A stretch of 42,942 nt of DNA from CANHEE01 sp043777755 (GCA_043777755.1 JAYWHK010000310.1:1-42942); one strand, 5' to 3'; shown: positions 1 to 7,566, numbered from the stretch's first letter. Notes: a model not told the origin generated them from the letters alone. A program made the numbers and translations.

Positions 1-23
1 TCAAAAAGTATAAAAGCGGAATA

Positions 24-58
24 AAAAAACACCCTTCAAGTCACTAAACTCGAAGGGT
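24..58. repeat. 35-bp direct repeat, copy 1 (terminator hairpin)
   Basis: This segment is identical over 35 bp to 891-925. It contains inverted arms ACCCTTC and GAAGGGT, and is followed by a T run (58-63), so it also reads as a rho-independent terminator on the plus strand. It probably ends a transcript entering from left of the window. Together with copy 2 it brackets the HNH cassette. Confidence 0.8.
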
Positions 59-124
59 TTTTTATCTTATCAAAAAATCCAATCGCAATGTTACACCATC
101 ACGCCCAAATCCTTTCTTATTTTT

Positions 125-154
125 TTTGCATTTTCAAAAAAACACCTATCTTTG
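125..154 (+). promoter_or_regulatory. Bacteroidota sigma-A promoter of the HNH cassette
   Basis: TTTG at 125-128 and TATCTTTG at 147-154 are separated by 18 nt, matching the -33/-7 arrangement of Bacteroidota housekeeping promoters. Transcription should start near 160, about 10 nt before the ATG at 171. This argues against the in-frame TTG at 126, which lies inside the promoter. Confidence 0.7.
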
Positions 155-170
155 TAATAAAATTAAAAAA

Positions 171-416
171 ATGACAACATCACTATTAGCATTTGATGAA
201 GTGGCAGATTTTATTTCGGAACTTAATCCTACTAAAATCCTGACCTTAAAACCTTCTGTTACGGTACAGCAAAGGCTTGACAATCTGTTGGATAAAAACA
301 AAGAGGAAGGATTGAATGAAGAAGAAAAGCACGAATTAGAGCGTTATTTGACCTTAGAACATTTGATTTCTTTGGCTAAAACACGGGCAAGAAAACGCTT
401 AAATGCGCTCGCTTAA
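171..416 (+). CDS. small helical protein, partner of HNH nuclease
   Basis: An 81-aa, charged, probably all-helical protein with no signal peptide or membrane segment. The middle (about residues 28-58) is rich in Lys, Glu and Leu and the C-terminus is basic (TRARKRLNALA). The ATG at 171 is chosen because an upstream in-frame TTG overlaps the promoter. The stop is 3 nt from the start of the HNH gene, so the two are almost certainly co-transcribed. I recall similar small proteins directly upstream of HNH genes in cyanobacteria and other Bacteroidota, but I know of no established function. A role as regulator, antitoxin-like partner or DNA-binding subunit is inference from the pairing. Confidence 0.75.
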   Translation: MTTSLLAFDEVADFISELNPTKILTLKPSVTVQQRLDNLLDKNKEEGLNEEEKHELERYLTLEHLISLAKTRARKRLNALA

Positions 417-419
417 CGT

Positions 420-824
420 ATGTATTTGTCTGAACAATTGAGAGCATTGGTAACGAAACGAGCCAATAATCGTTGCGAATATTGTCTTGTGCATGAGGAC
501 GATATGTTTTGGCGTTTTCATATTGACCACATCATTAGCCAAAAACATGGTGGTTCATCAGAAGAAAATAATTTAGCCTATTGTTGTTCCGTTTGCAATC
601 AACATAAAGGTTCAAATTTAGGAACATATTTACCTGATAGTCAAAGACTTATTCGTCTTTTTAGCCCAAGAAAAGATAAATGGCATTTACATTTTGAACT
701 ATCCGAAGGAGAAATTATTGCCAAAACAAAAATTGCCTCGGCTACTATAAAAGTCTTAAATCTAAATGATATTGATAGAATTATTCTACGACAATCTTTG
801 ATGGAAGATAATCGCTATCCATAA
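420..824 (+). CDS. HNH endonuclease
   Basis: A 134-aa stand-alone HNH nuclease. The zinc-binding pairs CEYC (residues 19-22) and Cys56/Cys59 frame the HNH core: His-Ile-Asp-His (34-37), HGG (43-45), Asn51 and CNQHKG (59-64). These are the residues expected for metal binding and phosphodiester cleavage in this family, so catalytic competence is likely. There is no recognisable specificity domain. It follows the 81-aa gene by 3 nt under one promoter. The pair sits between two copies of a 35-bp repeat, and no phage or transposase gene is nearby. It could be a small defence or toxin-like effector or a domesticated nuclease; substrate and partner role are unknown. Confidence 0.88.
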   Translation: MYLSEQLRALVTKRANNRCEYCLVHEDDMFWRFHIDHIISQKHGGSSEENNLAYCCSVCNQHKGSNLGTYLPDSQRLIRLFSPRKDKWHLHFELSEGEIIAKTKIASATIKVLNLNDIDRIILRQSLMEDNRYP

Positions 825-890
825 AAATCACAAAGCCATCACGCTCAAATTCTTCTACTTTATATTTGATACTATTTTTTGCATTTCCCC

Positions 891-925
891 AAAAAACACC
901 CTTCAAGTCACTAAACTCGAAGGGT
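891..925. repeat. 35-bp direct repeat, copy 2 (terminator hairpin)
   Basis: Identical to 24-58 over 35 bp, followed by GTTTTTG, and likely the terminator of the HNH cassette. The sequence just before it (836-890) also resembles the sequence just after copy 1 (97-135): both contain CCATCACGC, then C or T, then CAAAT, and further on TTTTTTGCATTT. Confidence 0.8.
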
Positions 926-975
926 GTTTTTGTACAAATACCGCTGCAAGTAAATAAAAACTTATATTTTTGTTG

Positions 976-1053
976 CTGTATAATCGAGATAGGAAGGCAT
1001 AACGTAGAGAAAAGGTACGCCTTTTCTCGCACTACGCAAGGCACTCGAAACAG
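976..1053 (+). ncRNA. candidate structured RNA
   Basis: Nested complementary segments are visible: CTGT (976-979) with ACAG, TCGAG (984-988) with CTCGA (1043-1047), then CGTAG with CTACG, and an inner AGAAAAGG/CCTTTTCT closed by TACG. A -7-like box TATTTTTG (965-972) lies just upstream and a T-rich hairpin follows. It does not match 6S, SRP, tmRNA or RNase P motifs that I know. It could equally be a degenerate repeat; expression is unproven. Confidence 0.3.
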
Positions 1054-1210
1054 AAGAAAAGGTGTGTCTTTTTCCTACTTTTTAGACCTTCAATTTTTAG
1101 ATTTTTTTAAAATTTATAATACATTTGTAAAAACGGTATCTTTTTTGCAACAAAAAAAACACCTTGTCGTAAAACAAGTCGCTTTTTTATGTTTTTTTTA
1201 AAAAAAGTTG

Positions 1211-1218
1211 TACTTTTG
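1211..1218 (+). promoter_or_regulatory. -7 promoter box upstream of TPR gene
   Basis: TACTTTTG fits TAnnTTTG. No clear -33 TTG is seen at the expected distance. It would give a leader of roughly 90 nt before the ATG at 1315. Confidence 0.45.
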
Positions 1219-1314
1219 CACTCGCTTTTAGAGTATAGCTTTTTATACATAAAAGAAAATTTAATTTTTATTTCATAAAATATTGACAATCAAACCAATA
1301 GAAAAATAATTATC

Positions 1315-2016
1315 ATGGCAAAGAGAAAAGAAGTTGCTCAAGTAGCAGACAATTTACAAGACGATACCTTAGTAGATATTTCGCAAGTAGGCTCACAGGC
1401 TTCTGCATTTTGGGACAAATACGGTAAAATAATCACTTATGTAGGTGGTGGTTTAGTATTATTGGTTGCAGGTTATTTGGCTTACAAAAACTTGTATATT
1501 GCACCAAAGCAAAAAGAAGCAGTGAATCAAATGTACCAAGCACAAGCAATGTTTGAGCGTGATTCATTCGATTTGGCTTTGAACAATCCTGGCGGTGGAA
1601 ACTTAGGTTTCTTAGACGTTATTAACCAGTTTGGTGCTACGCCAGCAGGAAACTCTGCAAAATATTATGCAGGTATCTGTTACTTGAATTTGGGCAAATT
1701 CGATGAAGCAATCAAGCAATTGGAAGATTTCAAATGCGAAGGTTCTGTTTTACCAATCATGAAGCACAGCGCATTAGGCGATGCTTACAGCGAATCTGGT
1801 AATATGGCAAAAGCAGCAAGTGCTTACGACGATGCTGTTGATGCTGGTAACAACGACGCTTTAACACCAATGGTCACAAAAAAATTGGCTATGCTGAAAG
1901 AGAACCAAAACGACAAAGCCGCTGCATTAAAATTATACCAAAGTATCAAAGAGAAATATCCACAATCTGTTGAAGCAATGGATGTTGATAAGTTTATCAT
2001 TCGTACAAGTAAATAA
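1315..2016 (+). CDS. TPR-repeat inner-membrane protein (YfgM-like)
   Basis: A 233-aa protein with a short cytoplasmic N-terminus, one hydrophobic segment at about residues 39-59, and a tetratricopeptide-rich periplasmic remainder. The helical repeats include AKYYAGICYLNLGKFDEAIK and a following SALGDAYSESGNMAKAASAY unit. The architecture matches the YfgM/ancillary SecYEG-type proteins, annotated in Bacteroidota simply as tetratricopeptide repeat proteins. In that family the TPR domain binds envelope proteins near the translocon. That role is an inference here. The gene is monocistronic: its own -7 box lies upstream and a strong terminator follows at 2130-2166. Confidence 0.8.
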   Translation: MAKRKEVAQVADNLQDDTLVDISQVGSQASAFWDKYGKIITYVGGGLVLLVAGYLAYKNLYIAPKQKEAVNQMYQAQAMFERDSFDLALNNPGGGNLGFLDVINQFGATPAGNSAKYYAGICYLNLGKFDEAIKQLEDFKCEGSVLPIMKHSALGDAYSESGNMAKAASAYDDAVDAGNNDALTPMVTKKLAMLKENQNDKAAALKLYQSIKEKYPQSVEAMDVDKFIIRTSK

Positions 2017-2129
2017 TTTTAGTCCTAAGTCAATAAGTCGCAAGTCATATAGTCTTTCAACTCATTGGTTTACAGCATTTTATAGTATTTTAAAATGTCG
2101 ATTATTTTATTCAAAGTACTTAATATTAG

Positions 2130-2166
2130 AAAAACCTCGTAAGAAACAACTTACGAGGTTTTTTTC
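2130..2166 (+). terminator. rho-independent terminator
   Basis: AACCTCGTAAG and CTTACGAGGTT form a perfect 11-bp stem around AAACAA, followed by a run of T. It ends the TPR gene transcript. Confidence 0.88.
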
Positions 2167-2178
2167 TGTTTAATATAG

Positions 2179-2940
2179 ATGAAAAAAATAAAAATAAGTG
2201 CGGTCAGCTACCTCAATACGAAGCCTTTTTTATACGGTATTTTTAAGCATCAGATTGCAGAACAAATTGATTTAGAACTTAATATTCCATCAGTTTGTGC
2301 GCAAAAGTTGCGAGATGGCGAAGCTGACTTGGCATTAGTTCCCGTTGCAATTATTCCCGAACTGGACAATCCTACTATAATTTCTAATTTTTGCATTGGC
2401 ACAAATGGCAAAGTTCGGACGGTTTGCTTGTATGGCGAAACGCCTATTCAGCAATGGAAAAACATTTATTTAGATTTTCATTCCCGTACTTCCGTAGAAC
2501 TTAGTAAAATATTGATTCGAGAACATTTTAAACTTTCTCCCAATTATTTGCCTGCAACAGAAGGTTTTATTGAAAAAATAAAAGGCGATACGGGCGGTTT
2601 GGTCATTGGTGATAGGACGTTTCCTTTGCATTGGCGTTTTCCTTATATTTACGATTTGGGCGAAATCTGGCAACAACACACGGGACTTCCCTTTGTATTT
2701 GCCGCTTGGGTAACGACCAAAAAATTAGACGAAAATTTTATTGCGCAATTCAACGAAGCCTTGTCCCTTGGTATTGATTATATTCCTCAGCTCATTTACC
2801 TGATGCCCGACGAATATGCAGGTGCTGACCTCAAAACGTATTTTGGCGAAAATATAAAATATGACCTTACAGATAAAAAACGAATGGCATTGGAATTGTT
2901 TTTGCACAAGATGGGAGAAAGTGGGAAAGTGAGAGAGTAA
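2179..2940 (+). CDS. mqnA: chorismate dehydratase MqnA (menaquinone, futalosine pathway)
   Basis: A 253-aa cytoplasmic protein of the periplasmic-binding-protein-like MqnA/MqnD fold. The family signature VSYLNTKPF is at residues 9-17, followed by DGEADLALVPVAII, typical of this family. MqnA dehydrates chorismate to 3-enolpyruvylbenzoate, the first committed step of menaquinone synthesis by the futalosine route. The ATG at 2179 is 12 nt after the preceding terminator T run and no clear promoter motif separates them, so either the leader is very short or read-through supplies it. Other mqn genes are not adjacent. The stop is followed by a purine-rich GAGAGTGAG-type spacer. Confidence 0.9.
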   Translation: MKKIKISAVSYLNTKPFLYGIFKHQIAEQIDLELNIPSVCAQKLRDGEADLALVPVAIIPELDNPTIISNFCIGTNGKVRTVCLYGETPIQQWKNIYLDFHSRTSVELSKILIREHFKLSPNYLPATEGFIEKIKGDTGGLVIGDRTFPLHWRFPYIYDLGEIWQQHTGLPFVFAAWVTTKKLDENFIAQFNEALSLGIDYIPQLIYLMPDEYAGADLKTYFGENIKYDLTDKKRMALELFLHKMGESGKVRE

Positions 2941-3241
2941 GAGAGTGAGTGAGTGTGGGAAAGTGAGAGAAAAAGTAGAGCGTTATTATAAAGAAATAGA
3001 ATATTGTAAAAAAAATTATATCGTTACTTTGCCATTTCCTTAACTTAAAAGCATAAAATTTGTAAAAAAAACGTTAAAACCAATATTGTTTTTGAATATT
3101 TTCGACTTACTTAACGTTAATTAACTTTCAAAGTATAAATATTTAAAAATAATTTATACCTTTGTAACTGAGACGAATTTTGAACCAAAAATTTTACACA
3201 GAGAGCATCCACATTTCGTTGATTAGTTTACACATTTATTC
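2941..3241. other. intergenic spacer with simple repeat and porP promoter region
   Basis: 2935-2980 is a purine-rich GAGAGTGAGTGAG-like simple repeat. AACGTTAA (3069-3076) and TTAACGTT (3111-3118) form a widely spaced dyad. The downstream part carries the promoter box at 3157-3164. No coding potential is seen. Confidence 0.5.
3157..3164 (+). promoter_or_regulatory. -7 promoter box of porP/sprF-type gene
   Basis: TACCTTTG matches TAnnTTTG exactly. A typical -33 TTG is not evident. The start would leave about a 70-nt leader. Confidence 0.55.
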
Positions 3242-4288
3242 ATGAAAAGAATTTCATTCGCACTACTTTTTGCGCTTGTAGCGCTTACTTCAATCACTGC
3301 TCAAGATATACACTTTTCGCAGTTTTATCTTTCGCCGTTGAACTTGAATCCTGCAATGACAGGAGTAATGAACTGTTCGCAACGTTTGACGTTTAACCAC
3401 CGTAATCAGTGGGCGCCAATCTTACGTTCTAATTCTTACAGAACATATTCATTCTCTTATGACCAACGCATTCCCGTAGGGCGTAATGACTACTTCGGTG
3501 TAGGTGGTACGTTGTGGCGTGATGTGGCGGGTCAAGTTAGTTTTGCACAAACAAAAATGAATCTTTCTGGTTCGTACAGCAAGCAAATGAGTGGCTCTCG
3601 TAGCAAATCAAGCTACTTGGTGGTTGGTGCTAATATTGGTGTTCAACAAACAGGTTTAGAATACGCCAATGCAAGATGGGGTACGCAGCATGATGGAAAT
3701 GGTTCATGGAAAGATTCTCCCTCAGGAGAAGAAGCTAGTTTTGATAAAGACAATATTATCTTTGCTGACATGGCAGCTGGTTTATTGTGGTTCACTAATT
3801 TCAGTGACCAAAGTAACTTCTATATTGGTGCAGCTTATGATCACTTGAACCGTGCAAATGTATCTTTTAGTTCAACTAAAAAAGATCCTTTATATAGCCG
3901 TTTCACCGTACACGCAGGTGGTGAATTTGAATTGGGTGACCGTTTGGGTTTAGTGCCTAACGTAATCTGGATGACACAGGGCAAAGCAATGCAAATCAAC
4001 CCAGGTTTGAGTTTGAAATTTATTCTTTCTAAATATAGAAACGAACATCAATCTTTACAATTTGGTGCTTGGACTCGTATAGCAAGAAAATTAGACGAAG
4101 GTATGCACATGGACGCTATCATTTTGACTTCTCGTTTTGAATACAACCAATATACGCTTGGATTCAGTTACGATGCGACATCTTCTTCTCTTCGTAAAGC
4201 TGCGCCAACAACAGGTTCTTATGAATTTGCTTTGATGTACAATATTTGTGGTCGTGAACGTAGAAATGTATATTGTCCTCGCTTCTAA
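3242..4288 (+). CDS. PorP/SprF family type IX secretion-associated outer-membrane protein
   Basis: A 348-aa protein with a signal peptide (residues 1-20, cleavage ITA|QD). It then shows the family-typical start HFSQFYLSPLNLNPAMTG, which marks PorP/SprF proteins of Bacteroidota. The rest is an alternating aromatic beta-barrel pattern ending in an aromatic residue (RF). Members sit in the outer membrane and are associated with type IX secretion and attachment of cargo to the surface; SprF in Flavobacterium is needed for SprB delivery. Its usual neighbours (a large adhesin or an OmpA-type partner) are not adjacent, so which cargo it serves cannot be told. A strong terminator follows. Confidence 0.9.
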   Translation: MKRISFALLFALVALTSITAQDIHFSQFYLSPLNLNPAMTGVMNCSQRLTFNHRNQWAPILRSNSYRTYSFSYDQRIPVGRNDYFGVGGTLWRDVAGQVSFAQTKMNLSGSYSKQMSGSRSKSSYLVVGANIGVQQTGLEYANARWGTQHDGNGSWKDSPSGEEASFDKDNIIFADMAAGLLWFTNFSDQSNFYIGAAYDHLNRANVSFSSTKKDPLYSRFTVHAGGEFELGDRLGLVPNVIWMTQGKAMQINPGLSLKFILSKYRNEHQSLQFGAWTRIARKLDEGMHMDAIILTSRFEYNQYTLGFSYDATSSSLRKAAPTTGSYEFALMYNICGRERRNVYCPRF

Positions 4289-4314
4289 TAAAAATATTTA
4301 ATATTTTTAATATC

Positions 4315-4352
4315 AAAAAACGCTACCTATCATTTGATAAGTAGCGTTTTTT
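4315..4352 (+). terminator. rho-independent terminator
   Basis: AAAAAACGCTAC and GTAGCGTTTTTT arms with an inner TATCA/TGATA stem make a strong hairpin with flanking A and T runs. It ends the porP/sprF-type transcript. Confidence 0.88.
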
Positions 4353-4383
4353 GTTGTGAAGATAAATAAAATCACTACCTTTG
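4353..4383 (+). promoter_or_regulatory. promoter upstream of cdsA (distal)
   Basis: TACCTTTG (4376-4383) with TTG at 4354-4356, spacer 19 nt. A second -7-like box, TAACTTTG at 4448-4455, lies nearer the gene, so two starts are possible. Confidence 0.55.
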
Positions 4384-4498
4384 AGCAACTAATCGAAAAA
4401 ATATAAATTACATTTTTATTTTTTATAAATAATAAAGTGTAAAAGTGTAACTTTGTGCTGAAAATCAAGTACAAAGATATATATTAAAAACTAATTTG

Positions 4499-5353
4499 AT
4501 GAAACAACGTGCCATTACCGCTACGATATTCGTAGTCGTTATGTTATTGGGATTGTACAGCGGAAAACAATCTTTTGCTGCGCTCTTTGGCGTTATAACA
4601 GCGTTGTGTCTATGGGAGTTTTTCGATATGGTTTTTGAAGAAGGTCGTCGCCGAGATTTTTTTAGAAAAGGAATGGCGATTTTTTTTGGCGTTCTTCCTT
4701 ACATTACCGTTTCATTATTACACCTCAATGTACTTGGCTTTACAGCAAATCAGCTTTTTATAGCCTCATTTGCCTTGTTGCCAATGGTTTTTTTATGTTT
4801 TATTTTTGAATTGTTTTCAAAATCAGAACACCCTTTCCACAATGTCGCTTTGATATTACTGGGCATGACTTATATCAGTGCGCCGTTTTCAATGCTGAAT
4901 CTTATTGCTTTTGATGGTAATTATTTTAGTCCAAACGTTGTTTTTGGTTTGTTACTATTGATATGGTCAAATGACTCGGGTGCTTACGTTGTAGGCTCTC
5001 AAATCGGTAAGCACAAACTTTTACAACGTATTTCTCCTAAAAAAACATGGGAAGGCTTTTTCGGTGGCGTTGCGACAACGCTTGCTGCCGCTTGGGGACT
5101 TAGCCATTTTTTCAAAGAAATCTCCATGTTTGACTGGTTTTGCTTGGCTGTTATTTGCTCTGTATTTGGTACGATTGGCGATTTGGTAGAATCCATGCTC
5201 AAACGTTCATTCGACACCAAAGATTCTGGAAGTCTATTGCCTGGTCATGGCGGTTTTTTAGATAGATTCGATGCTTTTATCTTCTTAATTCCTTTTGCAA
5301 CTGCATATTTATTATGGGCAAGATACGCTCATTCGATGATGATTAATCCGTAA
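4499..5353 (+). CDS. cdsA: phosphatidate cytidylyltransferase
   Basis: A 284-aa polytopic inner-membrane enzyme making CDP-diacylglycerol from phosphatidate and CTP, the branch point for phospholipid synthesis. The CdsA signature is at about residues 232-258: SMLKRSFDTKDSG, then PGHGGFLDRFD, including the Asp pairs that bind metal. SPKKTWEGFFGG precedes it. There are about seven hydrophobic segments. The ATG at 4499 is preferred over an overlapping in-frame TTG at 4496. The next gene, psd, starts 24 nt downstream, suggesting one transcript. CdsA supplies the CDP-diacylglycerol needed to make the substrate of Psd. Confidence 0.95.
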   Translation: MKQRAITATIFVVVMLLGLYSGKQSFAALFGVITALCLWEFFDMVFEEGRRRDFFRKGMAIFFGVLPYITVSLLHLNVLGFTANQLFIASFALLPMVFLCFIFELFSKSEHPFHNVALILLGMTYISAPFSMLNLIAFDGNYFSPNVVFGLLLLIWSNDSGAYVVGSQIGKHKLLQRISPKKTWEGFFGGVATTLAAAWGLSHFFKEISMFDWFCLAVICSVFGTIGDLVESMLKRSFDTKDSGSLLPGHGGFLDRFDAFIFLIPFATAYLLWARYAHSMMINP

Positions 5354-5377
5354 CACCTACAAATTTTTTTTAAAATT

Positions 5378-6028
5378 ATGTTTTTACACAAAGAAGGTAC
5401 TCGTACGATTGGCTTTACTTTTTTATTTTTAGCCATCACCAACCTTATGTTTATTACTTATGCTGCCAATTGGGCATTGCTTATTTTCTTAATTTCCTTA
5501 GTACTTTTCACCATAGTAGTTCAATTTTTTCGCAATCCGACAAGAGAAATCGCTGTTATGGACGATACCATTGTGTATGCTCCTGCGGACGGAAAAGTTG
5601 TTGTGATTGAAGAAACCGAAGAATCAGAATATTTTAAAGAACGTCGTTTGCAAGTTTCTGTTTTTATGAATCCTTTGAACGTACACGTCAATCGCAACGG
5701 TATTGGTGGTGAAGTGAAGTACTACAAATACCATGAAGGTGAATATTTAGTCGCTTGGCATCCGAAGGCTTCTACTGAAAACGAGCGTACTACTACGGTC
5801 ATCAGCAATGGAAAATCAGAAGTTATGTTCCGTCAAATTGCAGGAGCTTTGGCTCGTCGAATCACCAATTATGTGAAAGTTGGTCAAACTGTAATACAAG
5901 GCGAAGATATGGGTTTTATCAAATTTGGTTCTCGTGTAGATATTTTTTTACCTTTAGATGCTAAAATTGAGTGCAAAATTGGCGATACTGCTTGGGGTAA
6001 CAAAACGATTATCGCAAGAATTAAATAG
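5378..6028 (+). CDS. psd: phosphatidylserine decarboxylase (short type)
   Basis: A 216-aa short-form (PSD-A type) decarboxylase converting phosphatidylserine to phosphatidylethanolamine. Two hydrophobic segments at about residues 12-50 anchor it to the inner membrane. The self-cleavage site is KFGSRVD with Gly184/Ser185, where Ser becomes the pyruvoyl prosthetic group. VYAPADGKVV and MNPLNVHVNR are further family blocks. It follows cdsA by 24 nt and precedes serine palmitoyltransferase by about 180 nt. No phosphatidylserine synthase is in the window. Confidence 0.95.
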   Translation: MFLHKEGTRTIGFTFLFLAITNLMFITYAANWALLIFLISLVLFTIVVQFFRNPTREIAVMDDTIVYAPADGKVVVIEETEESEYFKERRLQVSVFMNPLNVHVNRNGIGGEVKYYKYHEGEYLVAWHPKASTENERTTTVISNGKSEVMFRQIAGALARRITNYVKVGQTVIQGEDMGFIKFGSRVDIFLPLDAKIECKIGDTAWGNKTIIARIK

Positions 6029-6050
6029 AAAATATTTTTAATTAAAAAAA

Positions 6051-6185
6051 TGGTTCTTTTAAAATTTTTGTGGAACTGTAGGGGCGACTTTAGTCGCACA
6101 AGAGTCTAAACGTTGAAAATCAGCCATTTGTGCGACTAAAGTCGCCCTTACAAAGGTTTAAACCACAAAAATTTTAAAAGAACCA
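6051..6185. repeat. 135-bp nested palindromic element
   Basis: Outer arms 6051-6073 and 6163-6185 are perfectly complementary over 23 bp. Inner arms 6077-6101 and 6128-6152 pair over 25 bp with a single G-T wobble. Each inner arm contains its own small palindrome GCGACTTTAGTCGC. Only 26 nt form the terminal loop. The element fills the psd to serine palmitoyltransferase gap and ends 20 bp before the ATG at 6206. It resembles the MITE-like or REP-like intergenic elements of Bacteroidota; no other copy is in this window. Confidence 0.85.
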
Positions 6186-6205
6186 AAAAAATTGATTTTA
6201 TAGAT

Positions 6206-7459
6206 ATGGATTTATTTGCAAAAATTCAAAAAAATATGGGCCCGCTTGGAAAATATATGGAAGCGGCAGACGGTTATTATATGTTTCCGAAATTAGAAGG
6301 CGAGATTGGTCCTCGTATGAAATTTCAAGGAAAAGAAATGATTATTTGGAGTTTGAACAATTATCTTGGCTTGGCGAATCATCCAGAAGTACGTGAAGCG
6401 GATACCAAAGGAACAGCTGATTATGGTTTGGCTGCACCAATGGGCGCACGTATGATGTCTGGTCAAACAACTTTGCACGAACAATTAGAGCAAGAATTGG
6501 CGGCATTGACTCAAAAGGAAAGTGCTTTTGTGGTTAATTTTGGTTATCAAGGCATTATGTCCACTATTGATACAATTCTTGACCCAAGAGGTCGTGATGT
6601 AATTGTGTATGATGAAGAAAGCCATGCCTGTATCATTGATGGTGCAAGAATGTATGTTGGAAAACGTTACAAATTCAAGCACAATGACATCGCTGATTTG
6701 GAAAAACAATTGGAGCGTGCTACAAAATTGGTAACAGAAAATGGTGTAGGCGGTATCTTAGTGATTTCAGAAGGTGTTTTTGGAATGCGTGGTGACCAAG
6801 GAAAATTAAAAGAAATCGTTGCGTTAAAAGAAAAATACGAGTTCCGTCTTTTGGTGGACGACGCACATGGTTTTGGTACATTAGGCGAAACTGGAGCTGG
6901 AGCTGGCGAAGAACAAGGTTGTCAAGACGGTATCGACATTTATTTTTCTACTTTTGCAAAATCTATGGCGATGATTGGCGGTTTCATTTCTGGTGACAAA
7001 TACATTATAGATTTCTTGCGTTACAATATGCGTTCTCAGATTTTTGCAAAATCATTGCCAATGCCATTTGTGGTTGGAGGATTGAAGCGTTTGGATTTGT
7101 TGCGCAAACACCCAGAATTCAAAACCAAACTTTGGGACAATGTGAATTACTTACAAGACGGACTTCGTGCAAGAGGTTTTGACTGTGGCGATACAAATAC
7201 TTGCGTAACGCCTGTTTATATGAAAGGTAGCGTCGAAGAAGCAATGGTTTTGGTAAAAGATATGCGTGATAGTTACGGTATTTTCTGCTCGATTGTCGTT
7301 TATCCAGTTATTCCGAAAGGCATGATTATTTTACGCTTGATTCCTACGGCAACGCACAGTAAAGAAGATATTGACGAAACACTTGTTGCTTTTGAGCAAG
7401 TCGCTAAAAAATTAGCGGACGGTATTTACCTAAAAGCATCACAAGCAATTGTTATATAA
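6206..7459 (+). CDS. spt: serine palmitoyltransferase (alpha-oxoamine synthase family)
   Basis: A 417-aa PLP enzyme of fold type I. Visible residues are His140 (stacks on PLP), LVDDAHGFG (217-224) with Asp219/His221, and the Schiff-base Lys252 in STFAKSMAMIGGF. Bacteroidota serine palmitoyltransferases condense serine with an acyl-CoA (or acyl-ACP) to a 3-keto-sphinganine, the first step of sphingolipid synthesis. KBL (glycine C-acetyltransferase) or AONS (biotin) are related alternatives. The lipid context (cdsA, psd) and overall similarity favour the sphingolipid role. No transmembrane segment is seen. A strong terminator follows at 7474-7516. Confidence 0.85.
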   Translation: MDLFAKIQKNMGPLGKYMEAADGYYMFPKLEGEIGPRMKFQGKEMIIWSLNNYLGLANHPEVREADTKGTADYGLAAPMGARMMSGQTTLHEQLEQELAALTQKESAFVVNFGYQGIMSTIDTILDPRGRDVIVYDEESHACIIDGARMYVGKRYKFKHNDIADLEKQLERATKLVTENGVGGILVISEGVFGMRGDQGKLKEIVALKEKYEFRLLVDDAHGFGTLGETGAGAGEEQGCQDGIDIYFSTFAKSMAMIGGFISGDKYIIDFLRYNMRSQIFAKSLPMPFVVGGLKRLDLLRKHPEFKTKLWDNVNYLQDGLRARGFDCGDTNTCVTPVYMKGSVEEAMVLVKDMRDSYGIFCSIVVYPVIPKGMIILRLIPTATHSKEDIDETLVAFEQVAKKLADGIYLKASQAIVI

Positions 7460-7473
7460 AATTAAAAAATCAT

Positions 7474-7516
7474 AAAAATGGCTGCTAAATCAAATACGAT
7501 TTAGCAGCCATTTTTA
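7474..7516. terminator. bidirectional-type terminator between convergent genes
   Basis: AAAATGGCTGCTAAATC pairs with GATTTAGCAGCCATTTT around AAATAC, with A and T flanks on both sides. It can serve both the plus-strand serine palmitoyltransferase gene and the minus-strand permease gene. Confidence 0.88.
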
Positions 7517-7566
7517 ATTGAATCTAAAATTATTGTATCAAATTCTATTGATAAAGAACAACGTTT

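Larger units (their letters stand above)
825..1314. other. 490-bp intergenic region with repeat, hairpins and promoters
   Basis: No convincing protein gene. From left to right it holds a segment related to 97-135 (836-890), the second 35-bp repeat (891-925), a -7-like TATTTTTG (965-972), nested inverted arms at 976-1053, and a smaller hairpin with T run near 1056-1085. Then come TACATTTG (1120-1127), a weak CTTGT/ACAAG hairpin followed by T residues (1163-1188), and the -7 box serving the gene at 1315. Reading frames spanning it are low-complexity and look spurious. Confidence 0.5.

Noticed and set aside
781..1201. Open frames on both strands over the 35-bp repeat and hairpin region
   Set aside because: They are read through repeat and terminator sequence, have biased composition (runs of F and K) and no start signals. 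The minus-strand frame also overlaps the HNH gene.
6206..7459. Glycine C-acetyltransferase (kbl) or CAI-1-type synthase instead of serine palmitoyltransferase
   Set aside because: These share the PLP residues seen. There is no neighbouring threonine dehydrogenase or signalling gene, and the lipid context favours serine palmitoyltransferase. It is kept as an alternative, not the main call.
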